From: Lantana camara
Lineage: Eukaryota; Streptophyta; Magnoliopsida; Lamiales; Verbenaceae
DNA: 64,000 bases
Direction: 5' to 3'
Assembly (NCBI GenBank): GCA_037501455.1
Contig: CM074863.1
Location: 13,884,001 to 13,948,000 of the forward strand
Below the pieces are notes generated by a model. That model did no database searches. It worked only from the letters and a program-made list of their open reading frames with translations, and was not told the DNA's origin. This document shows, in pieces, positions 18,801 to 31,510 of the stretch; positions within the stretch are counted from its first letter, which is position 1; each line of letters begins with the position of its first letter. The position numbers were made by a program, and so were the translations under genes.

Positions 18801-20050
18801 TTTAGTATAAAGTTTTAGGGGCTTATTTGATATATATAGAAAATATATAGGACTGTTTTTTAAAAAGAGTTATATAGTTTTCAGAAAATTGTTACACTAT
18901 TCATACTATTCATCAAATTGAAAAACTCAAGGTAAGATGAAAATTTTTGAAATCGTGGATGATGTCTACGATTAATGGTAATTTATTAAATTATAAAAAA
19001 GGGATATTATTTTCTTAAACCTTTTTAGGAAAAATAGTAGTTTTGAAAAAGTCTCTTTTTTTTAATTACTATGTATCCAATTGCAGATCTTAAAAAATCG
19101 TGAGGTCATTGTGCATGACGTTATAATTAATCATGGGCTACCAATTATAATAATAATTTTTTATTTTTTTTGGGTTAGGTAGTTATGAACACAAATTTTC
19201 AAAGTAGGCAAGCCGTCCCTTATTTTCTTAAAGAACAATTAGTGTCGTTGTATTTAAATATAAGCAATCAATTATAATTATTCGGAAAAATCCCCAATTG
19301 TGGAGTCAATTTTTAGTTTGTTCCTCATTTTCAAAATTATTTTTGTTCATTCTCCAGATGAAAATCATATTTTTGGTTTGCTCCCCATTTTTTGGATCGC
19401 ATAAGACATATCGCGAAAAATATAAAATATATTACGATTTAGGTACGCGATTCTTGAATTTTTTTATAAAAATTTGAGTCCTCATTTAGGGATTTTTCGG
19501 GAATTCTCCGATGATTTAAATGATTTTTTTTTAAAGGATAATTTATATGAGGCGTTTAAATAAGTGTAACGCAGGAGAAAGTATTTTTAATTTCTCGTGT
19601 AACTAATATAAAATTTAGATATGTAACCGACTGATATACTTGTGTATATTATCAGTTAAGTTAGCCCGAACAGTTGGGTGTGACTAAAATTTTTTATTTA
19701 TTTATATGTGCATAGTTCTTTTTCATCTTACAAATGGATATGCAGTATGCACTTACATCATATCCCTTTTGTTTTTTTAGTTGACCTTCTCTCTTATCTA
19801 TCGATATATATACATACCAATTTGAAGCACTTGATTGATATTGTATTCAGTTTCTCTTCACTTTATTCTTTCCCAACTAAATGCAAGATTTATCTATAAC
19901 TTAATCTTTGTCGTACTTTACAAGTTGTAGAAGAAAGGAATTCTTTCAACTCGAATTAATATAGTTGTTTTTGCCCCAAATTATATGATTTTTATTCTCA
20001 ATTCATGAGTCTTACAACTTTTACAGATCGACTGCTTACCAACTACAACA
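18801..20050. other. Intergenic region between the viral insert and DUF247 copy 2
   Basis: AT-rich, no gene supported. It contains the small inverted-repeat element at 19283-19500. The right edge of the viral insert is not marked by a repeat. Confidence 0.6.
19283..19500 (+). mobile_element. MITE-like element, copy 1 (218 bp)
   Basis: The left end GGAAAAATCCCCAATTG and right end AGGGATTTTTC are imperfect inverted repeats of about 33 bp. The whole element is repeated in opposite orientation at 52970-53212 (shared words CTCATTTTCAAAATTATTTT, GTTTGCTCCCCATTTTTT). Two dispersed copies with terminal inverted repeats support a non-autonomous DNA transposon. Confidence 0.65.
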
Positions 20051-21346
20051 TTATAATTTCATAACAACCTGCAGTATAGAGCAAACAGCTTGAACAATGG
20101 TGAGCAAGACAAGTGCAAAAGCAGCAACAAGTGAAATAGACGCCCAAGGACTGCTAAAATAATCTCGATTCAGTACGGCCATCCATCTATTCCAGCGCTT
20201 GTTGTAGAAGCCATTGATGTCTTTAGAGATTTTACCATATCCATATTTGGTAGAACCTACAATCGACTTAGTAAGTTTGTTAAACATGTCGGCAGTAACC
20301 ACGTTATCCCCCAACCAGCTATCGATGATCCCGCATTCAGAAAGAATATCAACGTCTTTCGAAGAATTGATGAGAAGATCGAGCAGCACCACATAATCCG
20401 TAACGTAATTGTGTTGATTGTTCGGAAAGTATTGCTCGTAAGCAATGAGGTTCCTAAAGAAACACTCCGTCTTGTCTTCAATGCTTAGAGGCGGCATCAG
20501 CAGTCTCCCATCTAGAAATGTGACCTCGAATAAGGAACCACATGATTTCCTTTTCTCAAACTTCACATTAGCATTTTTAAGCTTCGTGGCGGAGTGGATG
20601 AATCGCCAATCCCTTGCAGCATCAGGACCGGCAAAGTATCTATTAATGAGAGTAACTGGCCCATCAAATGATTCAGGAATACATATATTATATATCAGCT
20701 CAAGCAAATGCTTTACATCATGCGAGCAATTATTCTTTGGTTTTCTGTATTCCGAGTCGGGGAAAAGATCCCTACAAAAGAATGCGAGGAAATCAATCAA
20801 CATGTTATGTTTGCCTGGCGCCTCAATGAGATCAAAGAGCTTGCATAGAATGAAAAAGGGAATTTGGTTTTCGAACAGTATCAGGTCCCTCTGTAAGGCG
20901 TTAACCATCCACTCTGTATGGAAGACAGGATCGTCGCTGCTGATAGAGGAAATAGTACTACCTTTGGCTTTTCTTACTAATTCAATGATGAAGCAACCAT
21001 CCAACACCAGCATTTTGATGAAGTTATCTCGACTAAGGCTAATGGGTTCGGCGTAACAATTGCGTGCCTTGTGTTCCAATTCTGCAATAGCTGTGATGAA
21101 TCTCTCAGGAGTAGTCTCCTTCCTACGGTCAAGAATTGACTGTAGATAGCACAACTTGTGCTCCTCCATCATTTTACAGCTATCTTTGTCGCGATGATAA
21201 GGACCAACTGCCAAAATTTTGGGTTCGTAAGAGTTGCTATTGACATTGCGCAAGTGTTTGTGTACTCTATAGATGAAACCGCGTGCGTTTGCTTTGCGTA
21301 GCTGTGAGAGTTCATTATTTATGCTTTCCAAAGCCTCCTCGCCCAT
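20051..21346 (-). CDS. DUF247 (UPF0481) membrane-anchored protein, copy 2
   Basis: An intact single-exon frame of 431 residues, starting MGEEALESINNELSQLRKAN. It shows the same family landmarks as copy 1: GFIYRVHKHLRNVN, VGPYHRDKDSCKMMEEHKL, LVLDGCFIIELV, RDLILFENQIPFFILCKLFD, VKHLLELI, NLIAYEQYF. Its C-terminal hydrophobic anchor (SISLVAAFALVLLTIVQAV) follows RWNRWMAVLNRDYFSSPWAS. It is paralogous to 8111-9442 over its full length and lies in the same orientation, 10.6 kb away. Most of that distance is the viral insert. Function unknown; in grasses DUF247 genes act in self-incompatibility, which cannot be assumed here. Confidence 0.92.
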   Translation of the reverse strand: MGEEALESINNELSQLRKANARGFIYRVHKHLRNVNSNSYEPKILAVGPYHRDKDSCKMMEEHKLCYLQSILDRRKETTPERFITAIAELEHKARNCYAEPISLSRDNFIKMLVLDGCFIIELVRKAKGSTISSISSDDPVFHTEWMVNALQRDLILFENQIPFFILCKLFDLIEAPGKHNMLIDFLAFFCRDLFPDSEYRKPKNNCSHDVKHLLELIYNICIPESFDGPVTLINRYFAGPDAARDWRFIHSATKLKNANVKFEKRKSCGSLFEVTFLDGRLLMPPLSIEDKTECFFRNLIAYEQYFPNNQHNYVTDYVVLLDLLINSSKDVDILSECGIIDSWLGDNVVTADMFNKLTKSIVGSTKYGYGKISKDINGFYNKRWNRWMAVLNRDYFSSPWASISLVAAFALVLLTIVQAVCSILQVVMKL

Positions 21347-22999
21347 TTTGCACGGGATATTTTGCTGAATTTGAGTTCATAATCAAGAATTTCGAGCAAA
21401 GATCAGAAATTTAGTACAGCTTAACACAAATATATATAGGGACAATTTTCTTGAGGTTTGACCTAAATTATTGGTAGCGCCATCAAAATTTGAGATTACA
21501 TCAACAATGTTATAGTATCTCATAAATTTACTTATCCAAATATGACAATCAACTACAATAATGAAGCAATCATGCCAAAACATAGGTAATTCTAACCCGA
21601 ATCTAACTCAGTTAAATCGATATAATGAGAGAACGAGTATTTTATACTTTTTTCATTGATGGTAAATTTAGAAATAGTAAAAAATCAAATGACAAATGTA
21701 ATACACTTACCCTTTTAATTGATTGGATTCCACCGAATCAAATTTGACCTAAAATTTTCCCAAAAACATATGTTTATTTATAGCAATTTAATTTGCGTGT
21801 ATCTCCGACAAAAGAACAAAACACAGTCTTATCAAGAAACTTACACGTGCATCTCTTAACCTATACATGCATAGGTCTATTAACCTATACATGCATAGTA
21901 TATGCATTATAAAGGCATCCAAATATATAATGTTATATAACGAAAAAGGTGCTAAGAACAACACTTAATTAAGCAATTGCTTTATAACTTAGAAGAGAAG
22001 ACATGTGCAAATTAGTTCTAATACACTCACAGTAGCAGGAGCACGTCCACGATACCCGGAATGATTTCCCTTGAAATGATGTTATTTTCACTTTGGTCTA
22101 TTTCGGGCCCTCAACATTAAATAATTACTAAATCAGAACCATTGTTTCATACGTTTGCTATAAAAGGTTAAAATAATATGGTCAAGGAAGGTATAAGGAA
22201 CATTATTATATTATGACTTTTCTCTTTCCATTTTAAATCCCTTGAATGATGCTACGCGTTTGCAATCTCTTTTTCACTTTACTTTCAACGCTATCTAACT
22301 TGAGCACACGAATTTGTTTATGCTTTGTCAATACTCGTCTAGATCATTCAGCAAACTCTGCAAAGCGGTGTCGTTCAATGAACATTAAAATTTTGATGAA
22401 AAAGATTTACCCTCGAAATTACAAGATATAAATAAATAAAGAGTTAAATTAAATACAGTATAAGGGATTTCTAAAGTTAATTGCAGACCGGAAGTTGGTA
22501 ATTTGGTCTTGGATTTGGGTATCGGTAGAACACTTTTAAGTGGATTTAATTATTAGAAAGGCTTATTTCCTTAGCCCAATAGCCCAAATTACTTTATTTT
22601 GGATTATTCCATTATAAAGTCCAATTTCTTATGAACTAAACTTACGGCCCAATTTGTTTGGGCAATTGGACTAATCAATTGACAATCTGCCATAAATCTT
22701 TAATACCCAATTACATTCTAAGAACTCAACACCAGCAATCTCAACTCTCACATAAACAATTAAATTCAGTGATTGGAACGACTTAAATTAATAAGAACGC
22801 ATGTTCAAATACAAACCAGACTTGCCGTCCGCAACGAATTCTAGCACGAACTCTATAATAAGAAAATAAGTTGAATTGTTAAAAATGTTAGAAATAACGA
22901 TATGATTCGGTCAAACTGAATTTTTAGAACTTTCCGCCAAAGAAAATAATATATTACATCAGATGGAGAACCAATACATATGAAATTAAGAAAAAATTA
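21347..22999. other. Intergenic region
   Basis: No gene is supported. The stretch near 22560-22700 repeats AGCCCAA/GGCCCAA-type words often seen in plant promoters and decayed transposons. The right side borders the long inverted-repeat element. Confidence 0.5.
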
Positions 23000-23972
23000 T
23001 GAGAAAATTGCATTTTTAGTCCCATAGGAAATAGGTCGATTTTTTTTTGGTCCCGTAGTTTTTAAATCGTCCCGCACTTTTAGTTTTTCGACAAATGTAG
23101 TCCCAAAGTGTAAAAAATTTATTTTTGACAACAATTTTGTTAATTCATTTTTAATTCTATTTTTTTTAATACAAATATATAAAATTATTATAATTATAAT
23201 ATAAATATAATTAAATATTATTATAATGATTTTTGATTATGCTATTAAATTTATTTTTAAGTAAATATGGTATCTTTAAATTTTATTTTTAATTCTAGTT
23301 AAATATTATATTAATGAACTATTATAATTATAGTATAAAAATAATTGTACGTTATATTATTATACTGTTTTAAAATTTTGATGTTATTTTTTAGTTCTCA
23401 TTAAATATATATGATTACTAATTACTTTTTAATTTTTTAATTAATATTATATTGTTGAATAAAATATATATAAATTATCAGTTATTTTCAATTTTACCTA
23501 AAAACCCAATGTTAATTATTTTAAATAAATGCAATGTTATATATATAAGAAATAATTAAATATTATAAATATTAATTATTTTCAATTTTTTATTTTAAAT
23601 ATTTTTAACTAAATGCAATATTGAAGATTATTTTATTTATATTATTATGTATAATGTTTTTATTTTTTTATTTTATAATTTTAAAGTAATACTTATACTT
23701 TAAAATGTAATAATTTATTATTTATTATAAAAATAAAATGCATATCATGTGGTTGGTATTTTTTTAAAATTTTCCTAATATTTGATATTTATTTTTTAAT
23801 TAAGGGAAAATATTATAAATATATATTTCTAAATTTTTTGGGACTAATATTGAAATTTTTTCACTTTGGGACTATATTTGTCGAAAAACTAAAAGTGCGG
23901 GACGATTTAAAAACTACGGGACCAAAAAAAAATTGACCTATTTCCTATGGGACCAAAAATGCAATTTTCTCA
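23000..23972. mobile_element. Non-autonomous element with long terminal inverted repeats (973 bp)
   Basis: About 115 bp at the left end (TGAGAAAATTGCATTTTTAG ... ACAAATGTAGTCCCAAAGTG) is present in reverse complement at the right end (CACTTTGGGACTATATTTGT ... GCAATTTTCTCA). The centre is almost pure A/T and has no frame. Outside the ends AAAATTA occurs on both sides (22993-22999 and 23973-23979), a possible target duplication, though low in complexity. Long arms fit a Mutator-like or foldback MITE. Confidence 0.8.
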
Positions 23973-24153
23973 AAAATTATTATACAAAGTAGATAATCAT
24001 CTATTCGAGGCACCAAAAAGTATTAGCAAACTAGATCAATCCCAAATTCACAACTACCCCTAAATTAAAGAAAACATGTATAATTTCACACACAAAAAAG
24101 GTCAAAGAAACTGTGAAAGACATTAGGGAACAACCATCAATCAAAACATCTCA

Positions 24154-24414
24154 CTATTTCTTCTGGAAGAGCTTGCTTTTGTGGTATTTCACTTTAATCC
24201 AATTGGCGCCGACGGTGGCGCCTTGCTTGACCTTCTTCGCCACCACCTTGCTTTTCTCGTAGCCGACGGCAGCGACCACCTTGGTTTTCTCGTACCCGGC
24301 CGCCGCCACCTCCTTAGTTCGATCCAACTTCGACGGTTTGGTGGCTGATCCGCCGAGCCGATCCGGCTGATACACGGCGGAGCTTCCTCCCCATGGATTC
24401 TCGTTCGACGCCAT
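24154..24414 (-). CDS. Small plant protein with KVK-GA-WIK motif, copy 1 (86 aa)
   Basis: The first ATG at 24414 gives MASNENPWGGSSAVYQPDRL. A repeated segment follows (AAAGYEKTKVVAAVGYEKSK) and a C-terminal motif VKQGATVGANWIKVKYHK. It is basic, with no signal peptide or membrane segment. The same C-terminal motif ends the gene at 27832-28056, so these are paralogues of a short plant family I cannot name. GC-richer codons than the surroundings and a TATA box ~110 bp upstream support a real gene. Confidence 0.75.
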   Translation of the reverse strand: MASNENPWGGSSAVYQPDRLGGSATKPSKLDRTKEVAAAGYEKTKVVAAVGYEKSKVVAKKVKQGATVGANWIKVKYHKSKLFQKK

Positions 24415-24521
24415 CGATATATTCAATTCAATTTCTTCGATTGATTGATATAAACAGAGAGATTTGTATTCACGATTAGGGTTTTGATTTGATTTTGATT
24501 GTGAGGGAGGTTGTTTGTCGT

Positions 24522-24530
24522 GGTTTTATA
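24522..24530 (-). promoter_or_regulatory. TATA box of the 86-aa gene
   Basis: The minus strand reads CCATATAAAACC about 110 bp before the ATG at 24414, a good plant TATA box position for a short 5' UTR. Confidence 0.5.
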
Positions 24531-27500
24531 TGGAGGGTTTTGTCCGTGCTCACCTCAACTACGTAGGTTGTGTACAATATTGTCTACGTGTGAATTTAGA
24601 CTTGAATATTATGTCTTACGGCGATTTAGAGCTTCTAGTACTTCTTCTATATGACCAATATTATGGGTAATATAATTTTCGTATCCCTTTTGATTTATTG
24701 GATAGGTTTTGGAAATATGTCACGCACTTCAATATTATTTTTATTGAAGTGAGGTTGACTTTGTTATAATTTCCAAATTTCTCTATGTTTGGAGTAGGAT
24801 GGAATTTTGGATTATAGGAGAGGAAGGATGAGAATATATAGAAGAAATTCTTTTAATCATTTGGAAGGCGAAATTATCGAATTTTTAATTTTTACATACA
24901 AAATTAAAGAATTTGGAAATAAATCAAGCAAATATTTTTTTAAAGACCATAAAAATTTTAGTGGGTGTCACCGGTCTAGGGCCGTCGTCTATGGCTGGGG
25001 GGCCATCTCTTTCGCCAATCCATAATGGTCAAACACGCATGGTTAAATCATAAACTCAACTCGTAGAAAGATAAAAAATATATATATATTTATCTATAAT
25101 TGTCAAGGCCTCCAAAAGATGGATATCATCAATTCTACTGTATAGGAATTAGGACTAAAACTATATAAAATCATGTCAGGTTGCTCTCTCTTATTAATCA
25201 CTGTAAATACTTTAAATTTTCATTTTGAAAATATAAATAATCAACATGCCCTATACTTAATTAGCATCGAGTTTTATTTCTATGTTAAGTTTCTCTCCTG
25301 ATCTCGATCCTGACTTGGATGCCGGAATGTCTAAAATCAGAACAATTATGAATAAATTTGTGAATATTTTCAATGCATTATGAGTTTTAATATGTGGTGG
25401 TATATACGCAAGCATTTATAAAAGTTAGTTCTTGATGATACTTTTTTGGGAAATCTGGTGAGAAAGAATCCAGCATTGGCCCCAAAAGGCATCCACTTTG
25501 GCCGTTCCGTTCACACTTTCCCCGTCAATCCTCATATTGAGTGCTATTGACATTGACAGGGTAAATGCGCATAAATATCATAAATAACTACGGCATATCA
25601 CATATGTGGTGTTTATGCAAGTTGATTCTAATTCTAATTGAACCGTATGCATGATGAGCCTCGGCAATATTCGAATTTTAAAATATATCCGGTGAAAAAC
25701 CTAAAGAAAAAGATAGGATGCGCATGGTAATGTATTCAGAGATAATACTTGGATCTGTCTTAAAGAGTCCTTGTTCTTGTAGATAGTATTTTAGCAAGAA
25801 ACATAAAAACTTCATAAATTGATAATGAATTTACATTGAAACCACAAAAACATTTTAGACTTGTGATTTTTTTTCTTTTCTTGGATCAAATTTCTTATTT
25901 TAATTTTGTGTTTCATATCCCATTTTACTGCTCACACACTACATATGTTGGAAGGCCATTGAGATTATGAGATATAGAATCTTTTGAATTTTTTTTTTTT
26001 TTTCATTTTATAATTATTTTTCTCTTAATCTTAACAACCTAGCTACCAATGCATGTAGTGTGTATTCATGAGTGAAACGGACAATAAAAACGCAAATTAT
26101 TAATTGAAACATGAGATTCAACCCTATTTTTCTCCCCAACATTAAATGCAACTTTGCACTTACAATGGAAAAAACCAAAGAGAGAACCGGCCTAACTTAG
26201 AAAAAAATAACTACAAATTTAATTGAGCTAGGTACTAGCTCGCCAGTAATTTCATATGATTGGATCATGTAATATATATACATGCAGTTATGTGACACAT
26301 AACGAAATATCCATATCAAACTTTCAAGTATTATGTCATGACGTACCTGCGAAATTTTCCACAACCTAATTTTAGTTACCAAACTCTAAAATCGATCTTA
26401 ACTTAGATCCGGGTAGATATATGTGTATTTATAAGTGGTTCCATTATTTTTATTTTCCATTAATTTAAATATTATGTCAACAATATTTGTGGTCTTATAC
26501 TCTTATTGAATATGTTTCCTAGTTTCAAGCCCAAGTAAACGAAAAGGAATTTCGGTATTAATGATCAATTATAACACAAAAATGGTGTTCATCATATCTA
26601 TTAACTAGCGACGAATGTGAGCTGTTATAATTATATGAACATAAGGATTATTACAATAATATCGTGATATATATTTTTCTATTTCCTTTACAAAAGAAAC
26701 AATGTCAATTATGATAATTAAAACATTTATTCATGCAATGAAAAGTTATATAACTTTAAAAAAAAAATGTGATAATATTGTGTAATTAAATGCTATATAT
26801 TAAGGGCACAGTTTCTTGAGTATACGAACAAACTAAAAAAGTGTAAATGAATTTTATAACAAGATTTTACTTCTATAAGATACAATGTAATATTAGATTA
26901 AGGGCACATATTTACTATATCATTTGATACAATGTAATATTATATTAAATTACAAATGAGTGAAAAATAGTTAAGTATAAAATAAACTAATTAAAATGAT
27001 AAATAAATAAATAAATGAGAAAGCTAAACAATAATTGAATTGTGAATACGAACAACAGGAGTGACGGAAGAGATTCATGAAGACATAGGGAAGACAAGAA
27101 TACACATAGTGGAGAGAAGATAGATTAATTTTAATAGATTAAAAGTGAAAATAAGTTCAAATTTAGAGTTAATTTCATAGTTAGACAACCAACTTAAAAT
27201 TTTATCTCTCTCCTTTCTTATTCAAAAATCTTATAATATATTATTATATCAAGCCAATGGCATTATGGACTTATAATACTCACCATTCAACTTTGTGAAA
27301 TAATATATCTATTGTTAAAATCATGTTTATGCATGATAATACTGTATATTTTATTTTTATCACTAATTATAATACTAAATATTTTATCGGGAAGAATTCC
27401 CATATGTTAAAACAATCAAGTTCAAAGTTTCATATAGCTTCAAATTCAAGCCCTATGAATTTATATTAATACAAAGCTAGATACAGACTTTCAAAGTTCA

Positions 27501-27831
27501 TTCATTTTTAATTTGACTGAAATAATAAATCTATTGCTAAAATCATGTTTATGCTGATCATGCTAAACATTTATCACGCAATATAACGAATCCGTTTTAC
27601 TAATTCAAGATAATGAATTGTGATGTCGAAACAGCCAAATAAACAAAACAAAGAATCAATTTGATTAATTACAAGCATCCCATATAAAAATTACAAAGAA
27701 AAAAGAAGAAGAAGAAATTAAAGGTTTGTTACACACTGCAGATCTAGTCGACGTTCCTGTAATAACACTACGAATTAGACATGTTCAAACAAATAATTAC
27801 AAGAACATATACATATATATATGTATAGTTA
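24531..27831. other. Intergenic region, 3.3 kb
   Basis: AT-rich throughout with no supported gene. Scattered short frames lack family text and codon bias. Confidence 0.5.
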
Positions 27832-28056
27832 CTAGTGCTTCTGCGTTGTCTTCTGATACTTGTTCTTGATCCAGTGGATTCCGGCGGTGGCTCCCGCCTT
27901 CACCTTCTTGACGCCAGTGGTGGCTACCGCCTTCGTCTTATCGATCTTGCCGGAGAATTTGGAAGACGAGCTGTTTGAATTGCTGTGACTGGGGTACATG
28001 GGCTCAGGATCCCATTGATCTGCCCATGAGGTCTCGTACGAGCTGTTTGTTGCCAT
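27832..28056 (-). CDS. Small plant protein with KVK-GA-WIK motif, copy 2 (74 aa)
   Basis: ATG at 28056 starts MATNSSYETSWADQWDPEPM. A Ser-rich stretch and a basic half follow, ending KVKAGATAGIHWIKNKYQK. This is nearly the same C-terminal motif as the gene at 24154-24414, which shows paralogy although the N-termini differ. It is soluble and basic, function unknown. A TATA box lies about 100 bp upstream. Confidence 0.75.
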   Translation of the reverse strand: MATNSSYETSWADQWDPEPMYPSHSNSNSSSSKFSGKIDKTKAVATTGVKKVKAGATAGIHWIKNKYQKTTQKH

Positions 28057-28152
28057 ATGGAACTAATAAACACACAATTATTAAGAGATCAAAGAGAAAT
28101 AGTTTCAAAATATCTTGAGGATTTTGAGATGTGAATATGAAGGGAATTAAAG

Positions 28153-28160
28153 TATTTATA
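28153..28160 (-). promoter_or_regulatory. TATA box of the 74-aa gene
   Basis: The minus strand reads GCTATAAATACTT, about 97 bp upstream of the start codon at 28056. Confidence 0.55.
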
Positions 28161-29690
28161 GCATGTGTTCTGTTTCCAGAAAGATTGCAAGAGCGTGGAG
28201 CCGCGACGGCTACTGTTGATTCCAGGAAATTAATGCAGATTTTTCTCTTTGAATGGACGTATGTATATTTCATGTTCTTATAGAAAGTCATGTGCTCGGA
28301 AACTTTTAATGGAAAAGGAATTGAATACATTTCGTAAATATATAGTTTATTACATTAATAAATGGGCTAGTCTTTTTAATCATTTATATTTAAATCAAGG
28401 AGTTAATAATAAGTTATTTGATTATAAGTTGATTAATATATAGCTACATTCGTAGAATTCAAAGTGTGATGTCTGATGATGAACCAACCATAAACAGCTT
28501 GGAATTTTTATTTCACTTTTCATTTTGTCAGGCATGCAGAAAATTCTAACCTGATCCAACTTCATAAATTATGTGATTGTATACACTTAGTTGAACGGTC
28601 ATAATTTTTAAATTATATATCAATCAAATAAACAGTGTAAAACCTCATCTCCAAATTCTATTAACTTTTTTGAATTAAGTTAAAATTAAAATTAATCTGA
28701 TCGATCATCGATATATTGAATATAAGATATTCTAATGGCATCGCAATATACCAAAGTCTCTTTTGTCAACTAGAAACAAAGAAAGAATGGACCAAATGAA
28801 TCTGATTCCACCGGTCAAAGTTGGTTTCCTTTTAGAATAGAAAGAATAGATAAGAATAAGAATATAGACAGTGGAAAAATTATGCGTATGCCGTCACGTA
28901 TGATGTCACAAAACCAAAATTCAAGAACTTTGATCAACATTAATTAGAGTAGTTTTCATGTCAAAGATTAAGCCACAAAGTCAAACAAATGATATTTTCT
29001 TATATATATATTAGATGTTTCGTGAAACATCTAGATTATGATGCCTCCTCATTTCAATTGTTGATCATTGTTGAAAAATTTTCAAATAATTAAATTATGC
29101 AAGTATATAGTATATATATAATATTCTTTCCATACTGAATAGTGGTTTGTATCAGACTAATGTTAAACTTGGCGGGTACTTTTGGGCTATTTAAACATGG
29201 GGACCAGTAATAGATTTTAATAACCGTGTCATATAGGCAATTCCCCTGCTCTGTTCTCCAGAGCCATAAGCATTCTTAACATTTATTTTAATTAGGGTAG
29301 ATATTAAATTTATGAATTATATGTCTTCAAGAGGGGTACTAAATTGCATCTTTTAATATATCGACACTTTTAAAAATATTATTTTATCGTATCTTGTCAT
29401 GTCGTATTTAATATCTTATCCCATAGTTTTTATATGAAACTTTTTTTAAAAAATTCGTCTCGCTGTGTCCGTATTATTTGTACATCATAAATTGCATCTA
29501 ATCCTGAGAAAAATTTAATGAAATAATTATATTGAGAAAAATTTAATGAAATAATTATATTGAATATTTTAACCGATCTCAGGGCTTAAGTTGACTTATG
29601 AATTAGGATGATAACTACTTCTCATATAAATGGCACAAGTGATTGATATATATAGATATATATATAGATATTATTATTAGTATGGTCATT
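28161..29690. other. Intergenic region
   Basis: No gene is supported. There is a 30-bp direct duplication near 29505-29565 (TATTGAGAAAAATTTAATG twice). AT-rich otherwise. Confidence 0.5.
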
Positions 29691-30527
29691 CTTATTATAG
29701 GGGAAAATATCATTTTTGATCTCATAAAATAGGACAAATCTGTTTTTGGTCTCAATCATTATAGATTTCTCAATTTTGGTCCCATATAATTTAAAATGTC
29801 TCAATATTGTCCTCTGTTAACTTTTTCGTCCTTTAACTAGCGGTTGACCGAAAATAATTATTTGACCCGTTAATCAGTCGTTATAACAACTAATTTTGGG
29901 GGGAAATCAGACATAAACCCTAATTTTCACTTCCACCATTTCCCCCCTTTGTTTCTCTACATTTTTTTCTTCCAAATCCAACAAAATAGCTTTGTAAAAT
30001 TGAGATGCGGTTCAAGATACAGACGAACACTAGTCTAGGAAATTCCAGGAGGACAATGACATGGTTTTTAGAGATTGGAAACTAAACAAGCAATCCCTGC
30101 ATTTTAATCGTAAGTCCACCATGTTTATTTTTATTTGTTAGGCAAAATGTGGACAATATTTGTCAGGTGAACAATATATTTGAGTATTTTTATTTGTATT
30201 TATTGGCTTTATAGTGCACCAATTTTTTTTTTAAATATTTGTACTGATTTATGATCCAGAAGAAAATTTTGTGTTTTGAATTTTTATGTTTTTGTGGTCC
30301 TGCATGTTGAATATATGAATAAAGTATGTGAACAAATAGGACTTTTGGGCTGCAAGAGATATTATAGGCAAGAGCTCATGTTTTTGAAAAGAATGTTAAT
30401 GTTGGGAAGGAATAAGAATGAAATAATTTACATGAAAATAATGATAATGATAATGAAACTTGTTGAAATTAGATTGCTTTTGTTGATTTTGGTTAATCCC
30501 TCTTCTCTCTTAGAATCTGTTTTGTCC

Positions 30528-30700
30528 AAGATTGGTGGAACAAAGCAAGTTCCAGCTAATCAGCATCAGTGGAAGGAAGGTTATGGCAAGTTCCAGTCAG
30601 ATCTCCAAGATTGGTGGAACAAGGCAAGTTCCAGCTAATCAGCATCAGTGGAAGGAAGGCTATGGCAAGTTCCAGTCAGATCTCCAAGATTGGTGGAACA
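30528..30700. repeat. 79-bp tandem repeat
   Basis: AAGATTGGTGGAACA begins at 30528, 30607 and 30686, so the period is 79 bp with two full copies and a partial one. 79 is not a multiple of three, so no protein repeat is implied. Confidence 0.9.
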
Positions 30701-30888
30701 GCAATCAAATCACCAAATCACTCAAATAAAAGATTCAGCAAATCAAGCCAAGACCAAATATGGCAAGGAGTTTTTCCCAACGGCTAGTGTGTCTTGAACA
30801 CACTATATAACGCAGATCCTCAAAGAAAGGAGCACACGAGTTGTCAGGATCTTCGAGTAAGATCAGTAATAGCTTTGTGCAGAGTATA

Positions 30889-30990
30889 GAATCCGAGTGA
30901 TTCAGATTGTTTGTGAGAATCCGAGTGATTCAGATTGTTTGTAAGAATCCGAGTGATTCAGCATTGGTTGGGATCTGAGTGATTCCAGAG
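30889..30990. repeat. 31-bp tandem repeat
   Basis: GAATCCGAGTGATTCAG is repeated about three times with a 31-bp period, followed by a diverged copy (GGGATCTGAGTGATTCCAG). Confidence 0.85.
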
Positions 30991-31510
30991 AGACAGTCGG
31001 TCTCAGTTTTGTAATCTCTGGTACTACTGTGGTTAGTTCCAGAGAGGAGGTAACATTCATTTAGTGTGTGTTAGTGAGAAAGATAAGTAGGTGAAACTTA
31101 TTTATCTCACTAGAGTGTTCGTGTATGAGATTGCAAGGTTTCTCTTGTAATCTCAAGTGCTTAATAAGAATATCTTTAAAAACTCCCAAATTCACAACTT
31201 GGGGACAGGAGTAGGTTTGCCGAACCTGTATAAATTGCACGTGTCATCTTTGCTTCATTTGTTATTCCATTATTAACACTTGTTTTAAGTTTTTGTTCAA
31301 ACTGGAAGTAGTGCCATTTTTTATCAAAACTAACCCAACTTAACTAGTCGAGCACACTTACCAGCAGTCTATTAGATTGTTCTAATTCCCCTAGTCTAGT
31401 GGTGATGATAGCATAGGTCCTTTGTCTAATTCATTTAGCTTTGGTAGTGGTAAGGACTCTGATGAGGAAAATGATGGTAACCCCCTGTATTTATTGTTGC
31501 AGACACCTAT

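Larger units (their letters stand above)
30519..31250 (+). mobile_element. Possible solo-LTR-like insert within the MULE
   Basis: The block has LTR-like character: tandem repeats at its start, a CACACTATATAACGC promoter-like motif near 30800, and a tail CAGGAGTAGGTTTGCCGAAC resembling the ends of some plant retrotransposon leaders. I find no matching second LTR or target duplication, so the call is weak. Confidence 0.3.

Noticed and set aside
30528..30990. Regular repeats that might look like a CRISPR array
   Set aside because: Copies are contiguous tandem repeats without unique spacers, in a plant nuclear context.
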